In this document: positions 34,218 to 44,029 of the stretch, one piece after another
How the letters are laid out: each line of letters starts with the position of its first letter
Position numbering within the stretch: the stretch's first letter is position 1
Source of the DNA: Actinomycetota bacterium
GTDB lineage: Bacteria > Actinomycetota > Acidimicrobiia > IMCC26256 > PALSA-555
Assembly: GCA_016870355.1 (NCBI GenBank)
Contig: VGBR01000003.1
Span: forward strand, 68,653 to 132,652
Reading direction: 5' to 3'
Length of the DNA stretch: 64,000 nucleotides
The notes under the pieces: generated by a model
Told to the model about the DNA's origin: nothing
Databases searched by the model: none
What the model saw: the letters and a program-made list of their open reading frames with translations, nothing else
Program-made: the position numbers and the translations under genes

Positions 34218-35333
34218 TCAGGGTGCGCCGTCGAGGATGCCGGTGAGGCCGTACTTCGGAAATGGCCCGAGGAACATGTACTCATGGAGGCCATAGCCCG
34301 TCTTGCCCTGGTTGGTCTCGAACTTCGCGGCCGCGTCGACCATCGGCACCGCGAATCGGTCGGCGTCCTTCTCGGTGTCGAGATCGACGCCCTGCACCAC
34401 GAGCTCGCCTTGGTACATGCCGTGCTTCCAATCGGGCTCAGGCGCGTACCCGGTTGCGACGCCGATGTGCGCATTGATCATCGGCGTCACCTCGATCTCC
34501 AGCGGGCCATCAGGCGCGTGAGGGAACGAGAGCTTTGATCGTTTGATCCGGCGAGTGCCAGGGATGAACTCGTGCTCGTGCTCCGGTCGGCCAAGGTGCT
34601 CGACCGGCTTGCTGGGGTCGCTCCACACTCTGGACGCCTGCTCCATATCACGCGACCCGTCGGGCTTCTCCGCGCAGATGTAGACGATCGTGTGATCGTC
34701 GAACATCATCGGGTCGTAGTTCCACATGCTCATCGCCGGCCCCTCCACCCCTGACGCTGCGATGCCCGCGGGTTCAGGATCACCGACGGGGCGCACACCC
34801 CAGGAACGATCGCGGGGGCCTTGCCATCGCCCGCCATCCACGTCGATGGTGTCGTCGCCGATCGTGATCGTGCCCTCGTAGTGGCCGGTCTGGGCGAAGC
34901 GTTGCGTATTGAACGTCTCGCGTTCGTACTGACGGATGAAGTGACGTTGCTCGAGCACGGCCGGTGCGGAGGCGCTGAACGTGACGTCGAACGACAGTCC
35001 GTGCTCGTTCGCGTCGAGGACGTAGCGCACCTTGTTGAGGCCCTCGAGCACCTCGATGCGAAATGGTCCGACGCTGAGATCCATCCGATCCGCACCCAGC
35101 GTGCGTGAAGCACGGACCACACGGTGCATCGTGCCGGTGCGAGCCAGCGCGAACGCGTCCTGCACGGACAGGTTCGGGTACTGACCCATTCCGAAGACGA
35201 GCATCAGCTCGTCGCTCGAGCTGTGCAGCATGAAGTAGTAGCGGTCGTAGAAGTTGCGATCCGACGTCAGCGGGTGCCGGACGACCTCGGCACCCTGATG
35301 GATCGGGTAGTCGTCAGCTGGTGAAAGTGACAT
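34218..35333 (-). CDS. Lipocalin-like (AttH/CrtC-type or DUF7064/7065-like) protein
   Basis: 371 residues from ATG 35333; the track ORF extends into the divergent gene. Two beta-rich halves: NFYDRYYFMLHSSSDELMLV ... and, after a central RDRSWGVRPVGD motif, a second half with MSMWNYDPMMFDDHTIVYIC. The RDRSWGVR block is typical of AttH/CrtC-like double lipocalins in actinobacteria. No catalytic residues can be assigned. It may bind or modify a hydrophobic substrate. CAAACT 7 nt before the ATG suggests a leaderless start. Confidence 0.6.
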   Translation of the reverse strand: MSLSPADDYPIHQGAEVVRHPLTSDRNFYDRYYFMLHSSSDELMLVFGMGQYPNLSVQDAFALARTGTMHRVVRASRTLGADRMDLSVGPFRIEVLEGLNKVRYVLDANEHGLSFDVTFSASAPAVLEQRHFIRQYERETFNTQRFAQTGHYEGTITIGDDTIDVDGGRWQGPRDRSWGVRPVGDPEPAGIAASGVEGPAMSMWNYDPMMFDDHTIVYICAEKPDGSRDMEQASRVWSDPSKPVEHLGRPEHEHEFIPGTRRIKRSKLSFPHAPDGPLEIEVTPMINAHIGVATGYAPEPDWKHGMYQGELVVQGVDLDTEKDADRFAVPMVDAAAKFETNQGKTGYGLHEYMFLGPFPKYGLTGILDGAP

Positions 35334-35369
35334 GCCGCGCAGTTTGGCAGAGCCCGTAACGTCGGTGCC
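35334..35369. promoter_or_regulatory. 36-bp divergent leaderless promoter region
   Basis: On the plus strand TAACGT (35357-35362) lies 7 nt before the GTG at 35370. On the minus strand CAAACT lies 7 nt before the ATG at 35333. No Shine-Dalgarno site is present on either side. Confidence 0.4.
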
Positions 35370-36272
35370 GTGAGCGTGCCGCTGGTCCTCGACACCGACA
35401 TCGGCAGCGACTGTGACGACGCCCTGGCCCTTGCTCTCGCCATCCGCCACCCCGATGTCGACCTGCGGGCGGTGACGACGGTCTCGGGCGACACCACCGT
35501 TCGTGCGCACCTCGCCGCGCGCCTGCTGGCAATCGCGGGAGCTACCGACGTCGAGGTTGCCGCCGGCGTGCGGGTCGACGCCGACGCGCCGAACTGGTCG
35601 GGTCGGGAGGGGGAGGGAGTCGAGGCGGGCCATGAGGCTCCGCTGTCGGATCGAAGTGCGGTGGACCTGCTTGGTGCGATCGACTCGGGGGTGACGATCG
35701 CCACGGTCGGCATGCAGTCGAACATCGCTGCCGCGGTGACCCGAGACGCGTCGATCATCGAGCGCACGGGTCTGCTCGCGGTGATGGGCGGTTCGTTCGG
35801 GCCGATCGTCTCGCTCGACGGCACCGAGCACCCGCCGGATCGTGACTGGAACCTGGTGTGTGACCCGGAGGGCGCCCTCGACGCGCTGAACGCGGGGTTC
35901 GAGACGATCTATGTGCCGATCGACGTGACGTTCCGCTGCCCGCTTCGGCGCCGTCACGTCGACGCGCTACGTGGTGGTGACGATCTGTGTCGTGCGCTCG
36001 CCGTGCTCGTAGACATCTGGTTCGAGCGCACGCTTGCGTCTGCAGGAACGAGCGATGTGGTTGCGTTCCTCCACGATCCGCTCACGGTCGCATGCGTGGT
36101 CGACCGATCGTTCGTGACGATCGAGCGCCTCCCTGTGCGATGTCAGCTGATCGAGGGCGTCCCGCGGACGATCGTGGACGCCAAGGGTCGCGACGCCGAT
36201 GTGGTGCGCAGCGTCGACGCCGACGCGTTCGCCGACTGGTGGCTCTCGGTGGTGATGGGAACATTCTCGTGA
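35370..36272 (+). CDS. Inosine-uridine-type nucleoside hydrolase
   Basis: 300 residues from GTG 35370. The calcium-binding signature VLDTDIGSDCDDALALALAI is intact near the N-terminus, followed by AVTTVSGDTTVRAHLAARLL and VGMQSNIAAAV, and a late FLHDPLTVACVVDRSF with the conserved Asp. Hydrolyses ribonucleosides to base and ribose, or a related N-glycoside. Ends in a stem-loop shared with a convergent gene. Confidence 0.9.
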   Translation: MSVPLVLDTDIGSDCDDALALALAIRHPDVDLRAVTTVSGDTTVRAHLAARLLAIAGATDVEVAAGVRVDADAPNWSGREGEGVEAGHEAPLSDRSAVDLLGAIDSGVTIATVGMQSNIAAAVTRDASIIERTGLLAVMGGSFGPIVSLDGTEHPPDRDWNLVCDPEGALDALNAGFETIYVPIDVTFRCPLRRRHVDALRGGDDLCRALAVLVDIWFERTLASAGTSDVVAFLHDPLTVACVVDRSFVTIERLPVRCQLIEGVPRTIVDAKGRDADVVRSVDADAFADWWLSVVMGTFS

Positions 36273-36303
36273 CGCTCAGGTCGCCATAGCGACCCTGAGC
36301 GTC
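36271..36303. terminator. Stem-loop between convergent genes
   Basis: GACGCTCAGG-TCGC-CATA-GCGACCCTGAGCGTC forms a 14-bp stem with one bulged C and a 4-nt loop. It starts on the nucleoside hydrolase stop codon and lies 21 bp from the stop of the minus-strand aminotransferase. A likely bidirectional terminator without a U-tract. Confidence 0.6.
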
Positions 36304-36324
36304 CCCAGAATGCGGAAGGGCTGA

Positions 36325-37680
36325 CTACTTCGCGAGGGCGGCGCAGAAGTCGGCGAAGGCTTCGACGTACTTGTCGACGTCGGCTTCGGTGTGCTGCACC
36401 GAGATCGTCCACTGCTCCTCGTCACCGGGTGTCATGAAGACGCCGCGGTTCACGACCCAGGGGTACGACGCCGCGTACAGATCGGTGCGCGTCTCCAGGA
36501 AGTCGCGGTAGTTGGTGAGCGGTTCGGCGCGGTACGAGATACACCCCTTCGCGCCCAGGTCGACGGTGTGTGCGGGGATCCCGTGCTCGGCGATCGCCAT
36601 TGAACACCCGTCGGCCAACCGTGACCCGAGCTTCTCGAGGTGCTCGTACGCGTCGGGGGTCAGCACCTCGGTCAGGGCGGCGACGCCAGCAGCCGCCACG
36701 AGCGGATTGCCGTTGAACGTGCCCTGCTGCGCGGCACCGTGCTCGATCACGTCCATCACCTCGGCTTTGCCACCAAACGCCGCCGCGGGCGTGCCGCCAC
36801 CAATCGCCTTCGCGAAGCACGCGAGGTCGGGCTGCACGCCGTAGCGCTCAGTGGCGCCACCTTCGGCGATCGTGGCGCCGGACTTCACCTCGTCGAAGAT
36901 GAACACGACCCCGTGCTTGGTGCACTGCTCGCGCACTGCTTCCAGGTAGCCGGGCGCGGGCGGCACGACGCCGATGTTCATCATCACTGGCTCCATGATC
37001 AGACACGCGATCTCCGAGCCCCGCTCCGAGAACAGCCGCTCGACGGCTGCCGCGTCGTTGAACGGCACGACCGTCGTCCACTTCGCCATCTCGGCTGGGA
37101 TGCCCCGCGACATCGGTGTCGACGCCGGCTGCTCGCGCCCGCCCATCGCGTCCGCGTTCGGGACGACGGAGAACATCACGGTGTCGTGGTGCCCGTGGTA
37201 CGAGCCTTCGATCTTGGCGACGACCTCACGGCCAGTCGCGGCGCGCGCGATCCGGACCGCATCCATCGTGGCCTCGGTGCCGGAGTTGCAGAACCGGACC
37301 TTGTCGAGCCGGAACCGCCGACACAGCTCCTCGGCGAACTCGACTGCCTTCTCTGTTGTCACCGCGAAGTGCGTGCCACTGCGCACCGCGCGGTCGATCG
37401 CTTCGACGATCTTGGGGTGGGCGTGTCCGACCACGTTGCATCCGAACCCGCCGTGGAAGTCGAGGTAGTCGTTGCCGTCGACGTCCCACACCCGCGCCCC
37501 TTCGCCGCGCTCCAAGTAGATCGGGTAGGGATTACCCGCCTGGAACGACGACCCCACGCCGAGCGGCAGGTGCTTCACCGCGCGCTCGAACAGCGCCTTG
37601 GACTTCGTCGTGGCGTCGAGCAGCCGAGCCTGCTCAGAGAACGCGATTCGCTCCGCGTTGGTGGTGAACGGCTCGCTCAC
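36325..37680 (-). CDS. Class III aminotransferase (glutamate-1-semialdehyde aminomutase-like)
   Basis: 451 residues from GTG 37680 (GTGA overlap with the aldehyde dehydrogenase stop); the much longer track ORF reads antisense-like through that gene. HemL-type features: [56 protein letters not shown] and the Schiff-base Lys in [18 protein letters not shown]. True HemL is usually shorter and conserved elsewhere; the coupling to an aldehyde dehydrogenase and the polyamine transporter suggests an amine/omega-amino acid transaminase. Confidence 0.82.
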   Translation of the reverse strand: MSEPFTTNAERIAFSEQARLLDATTKSKALFERAVKHLPLGVGSSFQAGNPYPIYLERGEGARVWDVDGNDYLDFHGGFGCNVVGHAHPKIVEAIDRAVRSGTHFAVTTEKAVEFAEELCRRFRLDKVRFCNSGTEATMDAVRIARAATGREVVAKIEGSYHGHHDTVMFSVVPNADAMGGREQPASTPMSRGIPAEMAKWTTVVPFNDAAAVERLFSERGSEIACLIMEPVMMNIGVVPPAPGYLEAVREQCTKHGVVFIFDEVKSGATIAEGGATERYGVQPDLACFAKAIGGGTPAAAFGGKAEVMDVIEHGAAQQGTFNGNPLVAAAGVAALTEVLTPDAYEHLEKLGSRLADGCSMAIAEHGIPAHTVDLGAKGCISYRAEPLTNYRDFLETRTDLYAASYPWVVNRGVFMTPGDEEQWTISVQHTEADVDKYVEAFADFCAALAK

Positions 37681-39098
37681 CACTTCACCATCACGTGCTT
37701 GAGCTCGGTGTAGTGCTCGATCGCATAGATCGACATGTCTTTCCCGTACCCTGACTGCTTGAAGCCGCCGTGCGGGAGTTCGGAGACGATTGGGATGTGG
37801 TCGTTGATCCACACGGTCCCGAACTGGAGCCGCGCGGCCATCTTCATGGCGCGTCCGACGTCCTTGGTCCACACGCTCGACGCGAGGCCATAGTCGACGC
37901 CGTTCGCCCACGCGAGCGCCTCGTCGTCGTCGGCGAACCGCTGCACAGTGATGACGGGTCCGAACACTTCGCGCTGGACGATCTCTGCGTCCTGCGTGGG
38001 GCCGACCACCACGGACGGCTCGTAGAAGAAGCCCGCACCGCCGCGAGCGGCACCGCCGATCGTGACCTCTGCGCCTCCCTCGCGGGCACGGTCGACCATC
38101 CCAGTCACCCGCGCGAGCTGGTCCTCCGACACGACCGGACCCATCGCGACGTCGGGGTCGTGTGGGTCGCCGGTCTTGATGTCCCTCACCGCGTCGGTGA
38201 TGCCGTTCACGAACGCGTCGTGGACCTTCGGTCCTGCGAGCACGCGACACGGCGCGGTGCAGTCCTGCCCCGAGTTGTAATACGCACCCTCAGCGAGGCT
38301 CGCGACCACGGCCTCGACATCGGCGTCGTCGAACACGATGACGGGCGCCTTACCGCCGAGCTCGAGGTGCACACGTTTCAGCGAGTCGGCAGCGGCCTTC
38401 GCGATGACCTTGCCGGTCGCCACATCACCCGTCAGCGACACCATCGCGACCTCGGGATGCGTGACGAGCGCGTTGCCGGCGGTCTCACCCTGACCGGTCA
38501 CGACGTTCAGCACGCCGGGCGGGAGGATGTCAGCGGTGATCTCCGCCAGTCGAAGTGCGCTCAGCGGCGTGAGCTCCGACGGCTTCAAGACCACGGTGTT
38601 CCCCGCGGCAAGCGCGGGCCCAACCTTCCAGGTCGCCATGTTCAACGGGTAGTTCCACGGCGCGATCGACGCGACGACGCCCAACGGGTCGCGCCGGAGG
38701 AAAGACGTGTGGTCCTCCATGTACTCACCGGCCGCGGCAGCGTCGAGACAGCGTGCGGCGCCAGCGAAGAAACGCCAGTTGTCGACGGTGAGATCCATCT
38801 CGAACTCGATGATCGAGACGGGCTTGCCGACGTTGTCGATCTCGAGGTTCTGGATGTTGTCCAGGTCTTTCTCGACCGCATCGGCGATCTTGAGCAACGC
38901 CTCGGCGCGCTGGCGCGGTGTGGTCGCGGACCACTCGGCGAACGCGCCCTTCGCCGCGTCGACCGCATCGACAACGTCCGCGGCATCGCTCGACGCGACC
39001 TCGTCGAGCACCTCACCTGTTGCCGGGTTCACGACCTTGTCGGTCGCACCACTCTTGGCGTCGAGCCACTTGCCCCCGATGAAGTTCTGCTTCGGCAT
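37677..39098 (-). CDS. Aldehyde dehydrogenase (gamma-aminobutyraldehyde type)
   Basis: 473 residues. NAD-dependent ALDH fold with [57 protein letters not shown] (catalytic Glu) and [17 protein letters not shown] (catalytic Cys). The pattern SGQDCTA with a [16 protein letters not shown] tail is that of aminobutyraldehyde/betaine-type dehydrogenases. A Shine-Dalgarno-like GAGGTGA precedes the ATG. Divergent from potADBC across a 185-bp region with the polyamine motif, so oxidation of the aldehyde from putrescine is the likely role. Confidence 0.88.
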   Translation of the reverse strand: MPKQNFIGGKWLDAKSGATDKVVNPATGEVLDEVASSDAADVVDAVDAAKGAFAEWSATTPRQRAEALLKIADAVEKDLDNIQNLEIDNVGKPVSIIEFEMDLTVDNWRFFAGAARCLDAAAAGEYMEDHTSFLRRDPLGVVASIAPWNYPLNMATWKVGPALAAGNTVVLKPSELTPLSALRLAEITADILPPGVLNVVTGQGETAGNALVTHPEVAMVSLTGDVATGKVIAKAAADSLKRVHLELGGKAPVIVFDDADVEAVVASLAEGAYYNSGQDCTAPCRVLAGPKVHDAFVNGITDAVRDIKTGDPHDPDVAMGPVVSEDQLARVTGMVDRAREGGAEVTIGGAARGGAGFFYEPSVVVGPTQDAEIVQREVFGPVITVQRFADDDEALAWANGVDYGLASSVWTKDVGRAMKMAARLQFGTVWINDHIPIVSELPHGGFKQSGYGKDMSIYAIEHYTELKHVMVKW

Positions 39099-39174
39099 CG
39101 ACCGTCACCTCTTCGTCCTGTGTGGGCTGGGCGGCTGGCCTGGCCCTGATGTTGGGCCTTGTCGACGCACTTCC

Positions 39175-39222
39175 GCAAGGGAATCCGTCGTCAGCGGCGC
39201 CCCTGTCGGTGGATTCCCTTGC
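39175..39222. promoter_or_regulatory. Polyamine-locus motif, two inverted sites (B1 and B2)
   Basis: GCAAGGGAATCC at 39175-39186 and its exact inverse GGATTCCCTTGC at 39211-39222 are 36 bp apart centre to centre. They lie between the aldehyde dehydrogenase and potA starts. The sequence matches site A (21088) at 11 of 12 bases. TAGTCT (39254) and AGGGGGAG before the potA GTG supply a downstream promoter and ribosome site. Confidence 0.6.
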
Positions 39223-39283
39223 CTGGCGCGGGCAAAGCCCGGGAAAGCGTGGGTAGTCTACGCCTCAGGTAGGGGGAGCAATC

Positions 39284-40447
39284 GTGGCCGACGATACCGT
39301 CATCGGGATCGAGAAGGTCTCCAAGCGCTTCGGCGGCTTCGTCGCGGTGCACGAGGCCGACTTCGCCATCGCGCGCGGTAAGTTCTTCTCGATGCTCGGT
39401 CCGTCGGGCTGTGGCAAGACCACGACCCTCCGGATGATCGCCGGCTTCGAGCAAACGACGAGCGGCCGCATCACCCTCGAGGGCAAGGACGTGTCGCGCG
39501 TGCCGCCCTACAAGCGCAACGTGAACACGGTGTTCCAGCACTACGCGCTGTTCCCGCACATGTCGGTGTTCGACAACGTCGCTTTCGGTCCACGCAGCCG
39601 GCGAACGGGACGAGAGGAAGTGTCGAAGCGCGTCCGAGAGCTGCTCGACGTCGTGCGCCTCTCGCAGTTCGCGGAACGCAAGCCCGGTCAGCTCTCGGGC
39701 GGGCAGCAGCAGCGTGTCGCGCTTGCCCGTGCACTGGTGAACTACCCGAGCGCGCTCCTCCTGGACGAGCCACTCGGCGCGCTCGACCTCAAGCTTCGCC
39801 AGGCGATGCAGCTCGAGCTCAAGCGCATCCAGCGCGAGGTCGGCATCACGTTCGTCTACGTGACGCACGACCAAGAAGAGGCACTGACGATGTCGGATCG
39901 CATCGCGGTCATGAACGAGGGACACGTCGAGCAGATCGCCTCACCCGAGGAGATCTACGACAAGCCGGCGTCGGTGTTCGTAGCCGGGTTCATCGGTGTC
40001 GCCAACCTCTTGCGGGTCACGGTCGACTCCGTGAATGGCGAGCAAGCGACCGTCAAGTTCCCCGACGACACGCGAGTGAGCGCCAGCTCCGCGGGTGCAT
40101 CGTTCGCGATCGGGAGCCCTGCGACGTTGATGCTGCGACCCGAGCGCATCCGACTGTCGATGACCGAGCCATCGACGAAGGGCGCACGGCTCGGTGCGTC
40201 GGTCGCGCAGCTCACCTTCCAGGGTCCCCTCGTGCGCACCGAGCTGCGCACGTCGGACGGAAGCGAGATCGTCGCGCACATCGGGCCGGACGACGACCTT
40301 CCGGCCTTGCGTCCGAACGACCAGGTATGGCTCACCTGGGACGAAGACGCGGCGCGACTGCTGCCGATTGCTGATGAGCGCCTTGGAGGCGAGGCGCGCG
40401 AGATCGAAGAAATAGGACAAGTCCATTTCGCGAGGAGCGACGCATGA
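39284..40447 (+). CDS. potA: Spermidine/putrescine ABC transporter, ATPase
   Basis: 387 residues from GTG 39284 with AGGGGGAG 6 nt upstream. Walker [18 protein letters not shown], signature [17 protein letters not shown], Walker [13 protein letters not shown] and the switch His in VTHDQEEAL. The C-terminal 120 residues form a TOBE domain ([14 protein letters not shown]). The PotA subfamily is supported by the neighbouring PotD and two permeases. Overlaps potD by four bases. Confidence 0.93.
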   Translation: MADDTVIGIEKVSKRFGGFVAVHEADFAIARGKFFSMLGPSGCGKTTTLRMIAGFEQTTSGRITLEGKDVSRVPPYKRNVNTVFQHYALFPHMSVFDNVAFGPRSRRTGREEVSKRVRELLDVVRLSQFAERKPGQLSGGQQQRVALARALVNYPSALLLDEPLGALDLKLRQAMQLELKRIQREVGITFVYVTHDQEEALTMSDRIAVMNEGHVEQIASPEEIYDKPASVFVAGFIGVANLLRVTVDSVNGEQATVKFPDDTRVSASSAGASFAIGSPATLMLRPERIRLSMTEPSTKGARLGASVAQLTFQGPLVRTELRTSDGSEIVAHIGPDDDLPALRPNDQVWLTWDEDAARLLPIADERLGGEAREIEEIGQVHFARSDA

Positions 40448-41610
40448 GCAAGCGATCCAGTTCAACGAGTACGCGCGGTCTCAGTCGCCGTGAGTTCATC
40501 ACCCGAGGCGCGGCCGCTGCGGGCGGTCTCGCCGCGGCGCCGTACCTGTTGGGTGGCTCGCCCGCTTGGGGTGCGGCCGGTGCAGGCGCCGACGTCGGCG
40601 GCAAGCTCGACGTCCTCAACTGGATCCTCTACATCGACAAGAAGTCGAAGAAGGACTTCTCGGCGCAGACGGGGATCAAGCTGAAGTACTCCGACGGCAT
40701 CGATGACAACAACACCTTCTTCGCGAAGTATCAGGAGCAGTTCGCGAACGGTGATCACATCGGGTTCGACATCGTCATGCCCACGACGTGGATGGCGGCG
40801 CGTCTCATCGAGCTCGGCTACGTGCAGCCGTTGCCATTCGACCTCATGGAGAACGCGGGCAACCTGAAGTCCGAGCTCCAGGACCCGGTGTGGGACCCAA
40901 CGGGTGAGTTCACACTGCCGTGGCAGACCGGCTACACGGGCATCGCGTACAACATCGAGGTCACCGGGCGCGAGATCACCAGCGTCGAGGATCTCTTCGA
41001 TCCCGAGTTCAAGGGCAAGGTCGGGTGGCTGCTCGAGATGCGCGACTCGCTCACACTCGCCATGCTCTCGACCGGCATGACCCGTGAGGAGATCGCCGCA
41101 GGCGTGACGTTCAACGACGCGAAGCCAGCGTTCGACCGGCTTGAGGACGCCGCGCAGAGCGGCCAGATCCGTCGGTTCACCGGCAACAGCTATCAGCAGC
41201 AGCTGCTGAGTGGTGACTTCGCACTGAACGTGGCGTGGTCAGGCGACGTTGGTCAGCTGAGCTTGAGCGAACCCAACCTGCGCTTCGTCGTCCCCGAGGA
41301 GGGTGCTAACGGCTTCTGGGCAGACGTGATGTGCATGGTGGCGACGTCGGACCGCAACGAACAGGTCGCCGCGTGGTGCGATTACTTCTACGACCCCGTC
41401 AACGCGGCGCGGGTGGCTGCCTACACCAACTACATCTCACCGTTGGCCGACATCACGGACGAGCTCGCGGCCGTCGACCCGGCCGCGTCGGAGAACCCGA
41501 TCCTGTTCCCGCCGCAGGACGTGCTCGACCGCCTCGTGCAGTTCCCGCTCCTCGATCCCGACGAGGAAGAGCGCTTCGACGAGCGCTACGCCGAGATCAC
41601 GGGTGCGTAA
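40444..41610 (+). CDS. potD: Polyamine ABC transporter, substrate-binding protein
   Basis: 388 residues. The N-terminus has a twin-arginine signal ([20 protein letters not shown]), so the protein is exported folded and would be tethered or released at the cell surface. The mature part begins [20 protein letters not shown] and has [15 protein letters not shown] and [14 protein letters not shown], the PotD/F pattern. It binds putrescine/spermidine or a related cation and delivers it to PotBC. Confidence 0.92.
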   Translation: MSKRSSSTSTRGLSRREFITRGAAAAGGLAAAPYLLGGSPAWGAAGAGADVGGKLDVLNWILYIDKKSKKDFSAQTGIKLKYSDGIDDNNTFFAKYQEQFANGDHIGFDIVMPTTWMAARLIELGYVQPLPFDLMENAGNLKSELQDPVWDPTGEFTLPWQTGYTGIAYNIEVTGREITSVEDLFDPEFKGKVGWLLEMRDSLTLAMLSTGMTREEIAAGVTFNDAKPAFDRLEDAAQSGQIRRFTGNSYQQQLLSGDFALNVAWSGDVGQLSLSEPNLRFVVPEEGANGFWADVMCMVATSDRNEQVAAWCDYFYDPVNAARVAAYTNYISPLADITDELAAVDPAASENPILFPPQDVLDRLVQFPLLDPDEEERFDERYAEITGA

Positions 41611-41629
41611 GCTGGCAGTCGTCTGACTC

Positions 41630-42691
41630 ATGGCCGGTGCGGTCGAGTCGGCTCCCAAGCGTGGCCGCTTCGCGCCCTACGGACTCCTCAGCCCGGGGAT
41701 CATCTGGCTGACGCTGTTCTTCCTCGTCCCCGTGGCGATCCTGCTGCGCGCTGCGCTCTCGGACCAGCCGGAACGGTTCGTGCCGTCGGACCTCGACTTC
41801 ACGTGGAAGTGGTCGAACTTCTCCGACGGGCTTGACCGATTCGGTCCACAGTTCCTGGACGCGCTGAGGAACGCGCTGATCGCTGCCGCCATCGTCGCAG
41901 CGATCACGGTCGCAGTGTTCGTGGCTCGCCGGGATCTCTGGCACCGGATTCGCGTGCGTCTCGTCGGTGCCCTCGTCGCGGCGTTCTTCGCGACCTACAT
42001 CATCACCAGCACGATCGACGGATGGGGCGACCACTTCCAGCGGTCGTTCCTCTACGCAGGGATCGCGACGCTGCTGTGCATCGCGATCGGGTATCCGCTC
42101 GCGTACGTGATCGCGTTTCGTGGCGGGACCTACAAGAACCTGCTGCTCGGGTTGGTTGTTGTTCCGTTCTTCACGACCTACCTGATCAGAACGATCGCGT
42201 GGCAGACGATTCTGTTCGACGAGGGCCCGGTCGTCGGCTTCCTGCAAGACGTCGGGCTGTTCGGCGATTCCGATCGACTGCTCGCGACGCCCGGTGCAGT
42301 GATCGGTGGGCTCACGTACAACTTCCTTCCGTTCATGATCCTGCCGATCTACGTGAGCCTGGAGAAGATCGACCGAAGCCTCGTGGATGCCGCGCGCGAT
42401 CTCTACTCAACGCCAGCGCGCGCCTTCCAGAAGGTGGTGCTGCCGTTGTCACTGCCGGGCGTGTTCGCCGGGACGTTGCTCACGTTCATCCCGGCGTCGG
42501 GTGACTTCATCAACGCCGAGCTACTCGGCTCACCCACGACGTCGATGATCGGCAACGTCGTGCAGAACCAGTTCCTGGTGCAGCTCGACTACCCGACGGC
42601 AGCCGCCCTCTCGTTCGTGCTGATGGCGATCATCACCATCGCCGTGCTCGTCTACGCGAAGGTGCTCGGCACGGAGGATCTCACCGGATGA
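41630..42691 (+). CDS. potB: Polyamine ABC transporter, permease PotB with extra membrane pair
   Basis: 353 residues, longer than the usual 280-310. The first helix (LLSPGIIWLTLFFLVPVAIL) and the domain from FLYAGIATLLCIAIGYPLAY to the end are standard PotB, including the EAA-loop-like VDAARDLYSTPARAFQKVVL. Between them about 55 residues (RNALIAAAIVAAITVAVFVA ... LVGALVAAFFATYIITSTI) appear to add two membrane segments. The insertion resembles a partial repeat of the following helix start. Overlaps potC by four bases. Confidence 0.9.
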   Translation: MAGAVESAPKRGRFAPYGLLSPGIIWLTLFFLVPVAILLRAALSDQPERFVPSDLDFTWKWSNFSDGLDRFGPQFLDALRNALIAAAIVAAITVAVFVARRDLWHRIRVRLVGALVAAFFATYIITSTIDGWGDHFQRSFLYAGIATLLCIAIGYPLAYVIAFRGGTYKNLLLGLVVVPFFTTYLIRTIAWQTILFDEGPVVGFLQDVGLFGDSDRLLATPGAVIGGLTYNFLPFMILPIYVSLEKIDRSLVDAARDLYSTPARAFQKVVLPLSLPGVFAGTLLTFIPASGDFINAELLGSPTTSMIGNVVQNQFLVQLDYPTAAALSFVLMAIITIAVLVYAKVLGTEDLTG

Positions 42692-43581
42692 CCGCCGTGC
42701 AGGACCAGCCCGCGACCGTGGATGCGCCGGCGAGCGTCGAGGTGCAACGCGCGTTTCCGCCGCCGTGGCTCCGGCGAGTCGGCTCGTGGTTCCTAAGCCT
42801 CTACGCAGGCCTGGGGCTCCTGTACCTGTTCGTCCCCATCGCGGTGATCGTTGCGTTCAGCTTCAATGCCGAGGACTCCACCTACAACATCGAATGGGAC
42901 GGCTTCACGTTCGACAACTGGGCTGACCCGTTTGCCGAACAGGGCCTCGTGGACGCTCTGGTGCTCAGCCTGAAGATCGCTGCGATCGCCACTGCAGCCG
43001 CAGTCGTCCTCGGTGGGCTGGTCGCGTTGGCGCTCACCCGCTATCGGTTCCAAGGGAGTGGTTTCGTGAACCTCTTCCTCGTGCTCCCACTCACCACGCC
43101 CGAGATCGTGCTCGGCGCGTCCTTGGCGAGTCTCTTCATCGCGCGCACCTATCCGTCACCCGTGCCGGACTCGCGTGGCTTCGACGCGGTCCTGATCGCT
43201 CACATCATGTTCTGCGTGAGCTTCGTGTCCTTGACGGTGAAGGCACGTCTCCGCGGGTTCGACTGGACGCTCGAAGACGCGGCGATGGACCTCGGCGCCG
43301 GGCCAGTTCGCACGTTCCTGAAAGTCACGTTCCCGCTGATGATCCCCGGGATTCTCGCCGCCGCGCTGCTGAGCTTCGCTCTTTCGCTCGATGACTTCAT
43401 CATCACGCTCTTCAATGCGGGGGACCAGACGACGTTCCCGATCTACATCTACGGCGCAGCGCAGCGCGCGATTCCCCCGCAGATCCAGGTGCTGTCCTCG
43501 ATGATCCTCTTCGCGAGTGTGGCGATCCTCGTGACCGGCACCCTCATCGGTCGTCGGCGCGAAGCGGCTGCTACTCGCTGA
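42688..43581 (+). CDS. potC: Polyamine ABC transporter, permease PotC
   Basis: 297 residues with six membrane segments, beginning LYAGLGLLYLFVPIAVIVAF. The conserved EAA loop reads LEDAAMDLGAGPVRTFLKVT. LPLTTPEIVLGASLASLF and LSFALSLDDFIITLFNAG are typical of PotC. Completes potADBC. Its 3' end overlaps the convergent HIT gene by 11 bp. Confidence 0.93.
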   Translation: MTAVQDQPATVDAPASVEVQRAFPPPWLRRVGSWFLSLYAGLGLLYLFVPIAVIVAFSFNAEDSTYNIEWDGFTFDNWADPFAEQGLVDALVLSLKIAAIATAAAVVLGGLVALALTRYRFQGSGFVNLFLVLPLTTPEIVLGASLASLFIARTYPSPVPDSRGFDAVLIAHIMFCVSFVSLTVKARLRGFDWTLEDAAMDLGAGPVRTFLKVTFPLMIPGILAAALLSFALSLDDFIITLFNAGDQTTFPIYIYGAAQRAIPPQIQVLSSMILFASVAILVTGTLIGRRREAAATR

Positions 43582-43993
43582 CCCCCGACGCGCCGGCGTC
43601 GCGCAGCGCGGCGCGGATCTTCTCGGCGGCTTCGGCGAGCTCCTCGGGTGTTGCGTTGCCTGCCCGATCGAGGTGCAGGTCGGACTCGCCCGAGTGGATG
43701 GGCATCACGTGAAGGTGCGTGTGCGGTACCTCGAGCCCCGCGATGAGCAATCCGACTCGTATCGGCGTGAATGCGCCTCTTACGGCTTGTCCGATCGTGT
43801 GCGCGACGGTCATGAGGTGCGCAGCAAGCGCGGGCGGAAGGTCGGTCCATTCGTCGACCTGCGCGCGCGGCACCACTAGCGTGTGACCCGGATTCACCGG
43901 ATTGATCGAGAGGAACGCGACACACTCGTCGTCACGCCACACGAACGTGCCGGGGATCTCGCCATCGATGATTCGTGTGAACACGGTCGGCAT
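43571..43993 (-). CDS. HIT-family hydrolase
   Basis: 140 residues. The histidine triad is in LEVPHTHLHVMPIH, with VFTRIIDGEIPGTFVWRDDE at the N-terminus and NPGHTLVVPRAQVDEW before the triad. HIT proteins cleave nucleotide conjugates such as Ap4A or AMP-lysine. TACGCT lies 8 nt before the ATG on the minus strand and no Shine-Dalgarno sequence is seen. Divergent from the glyoxalase gene across 36 bp. Confidence 0.92.
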   Translation of the reverse strand: MPTVFTRIIDGEIPGTFVWRDDECVAFLSINPVNPGHTLVVPRAQVDEWTDLPPALAAHLMTVAHTIGQAVRGAFTPIRVGLLIAGLEVPHTHLHVMPIHSGESDLHLDRAGNATPEELAEAAEKIRAALRDAGASGVSE

Positions 43994-44029
43994 GGCCGGT
44001 CAGCGTACGCGAGCGATAGGTTCGACCTC
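43994..44029. promoter_or_regulatory. 36-bp divergent leaderless promoter region
   Basis: On the minus strand TACGCT (44007-44002) lies 8 nt before the HIT ATG. On the plus strand TAGGTT (44017-44022) lies 7 nt before the glyoxalase ATG. Neither gene has room for a leader. Confidence 0.5.

Noticed and set aside
36325-37680. Haem-synthesis gene hemL
   Set aside because: The context is an aldehyde dehydrogenase and a polyamine transporter, with no other haem genes; class III family members of this shape often act on amines.
36325-38250. 641-residue aminotransferase as one long protein
   Set aside because: The N-terminal 190 residues are an out-of-frame reading of the aldehyde dehydrogenase; GTG 37680 fits the family start.
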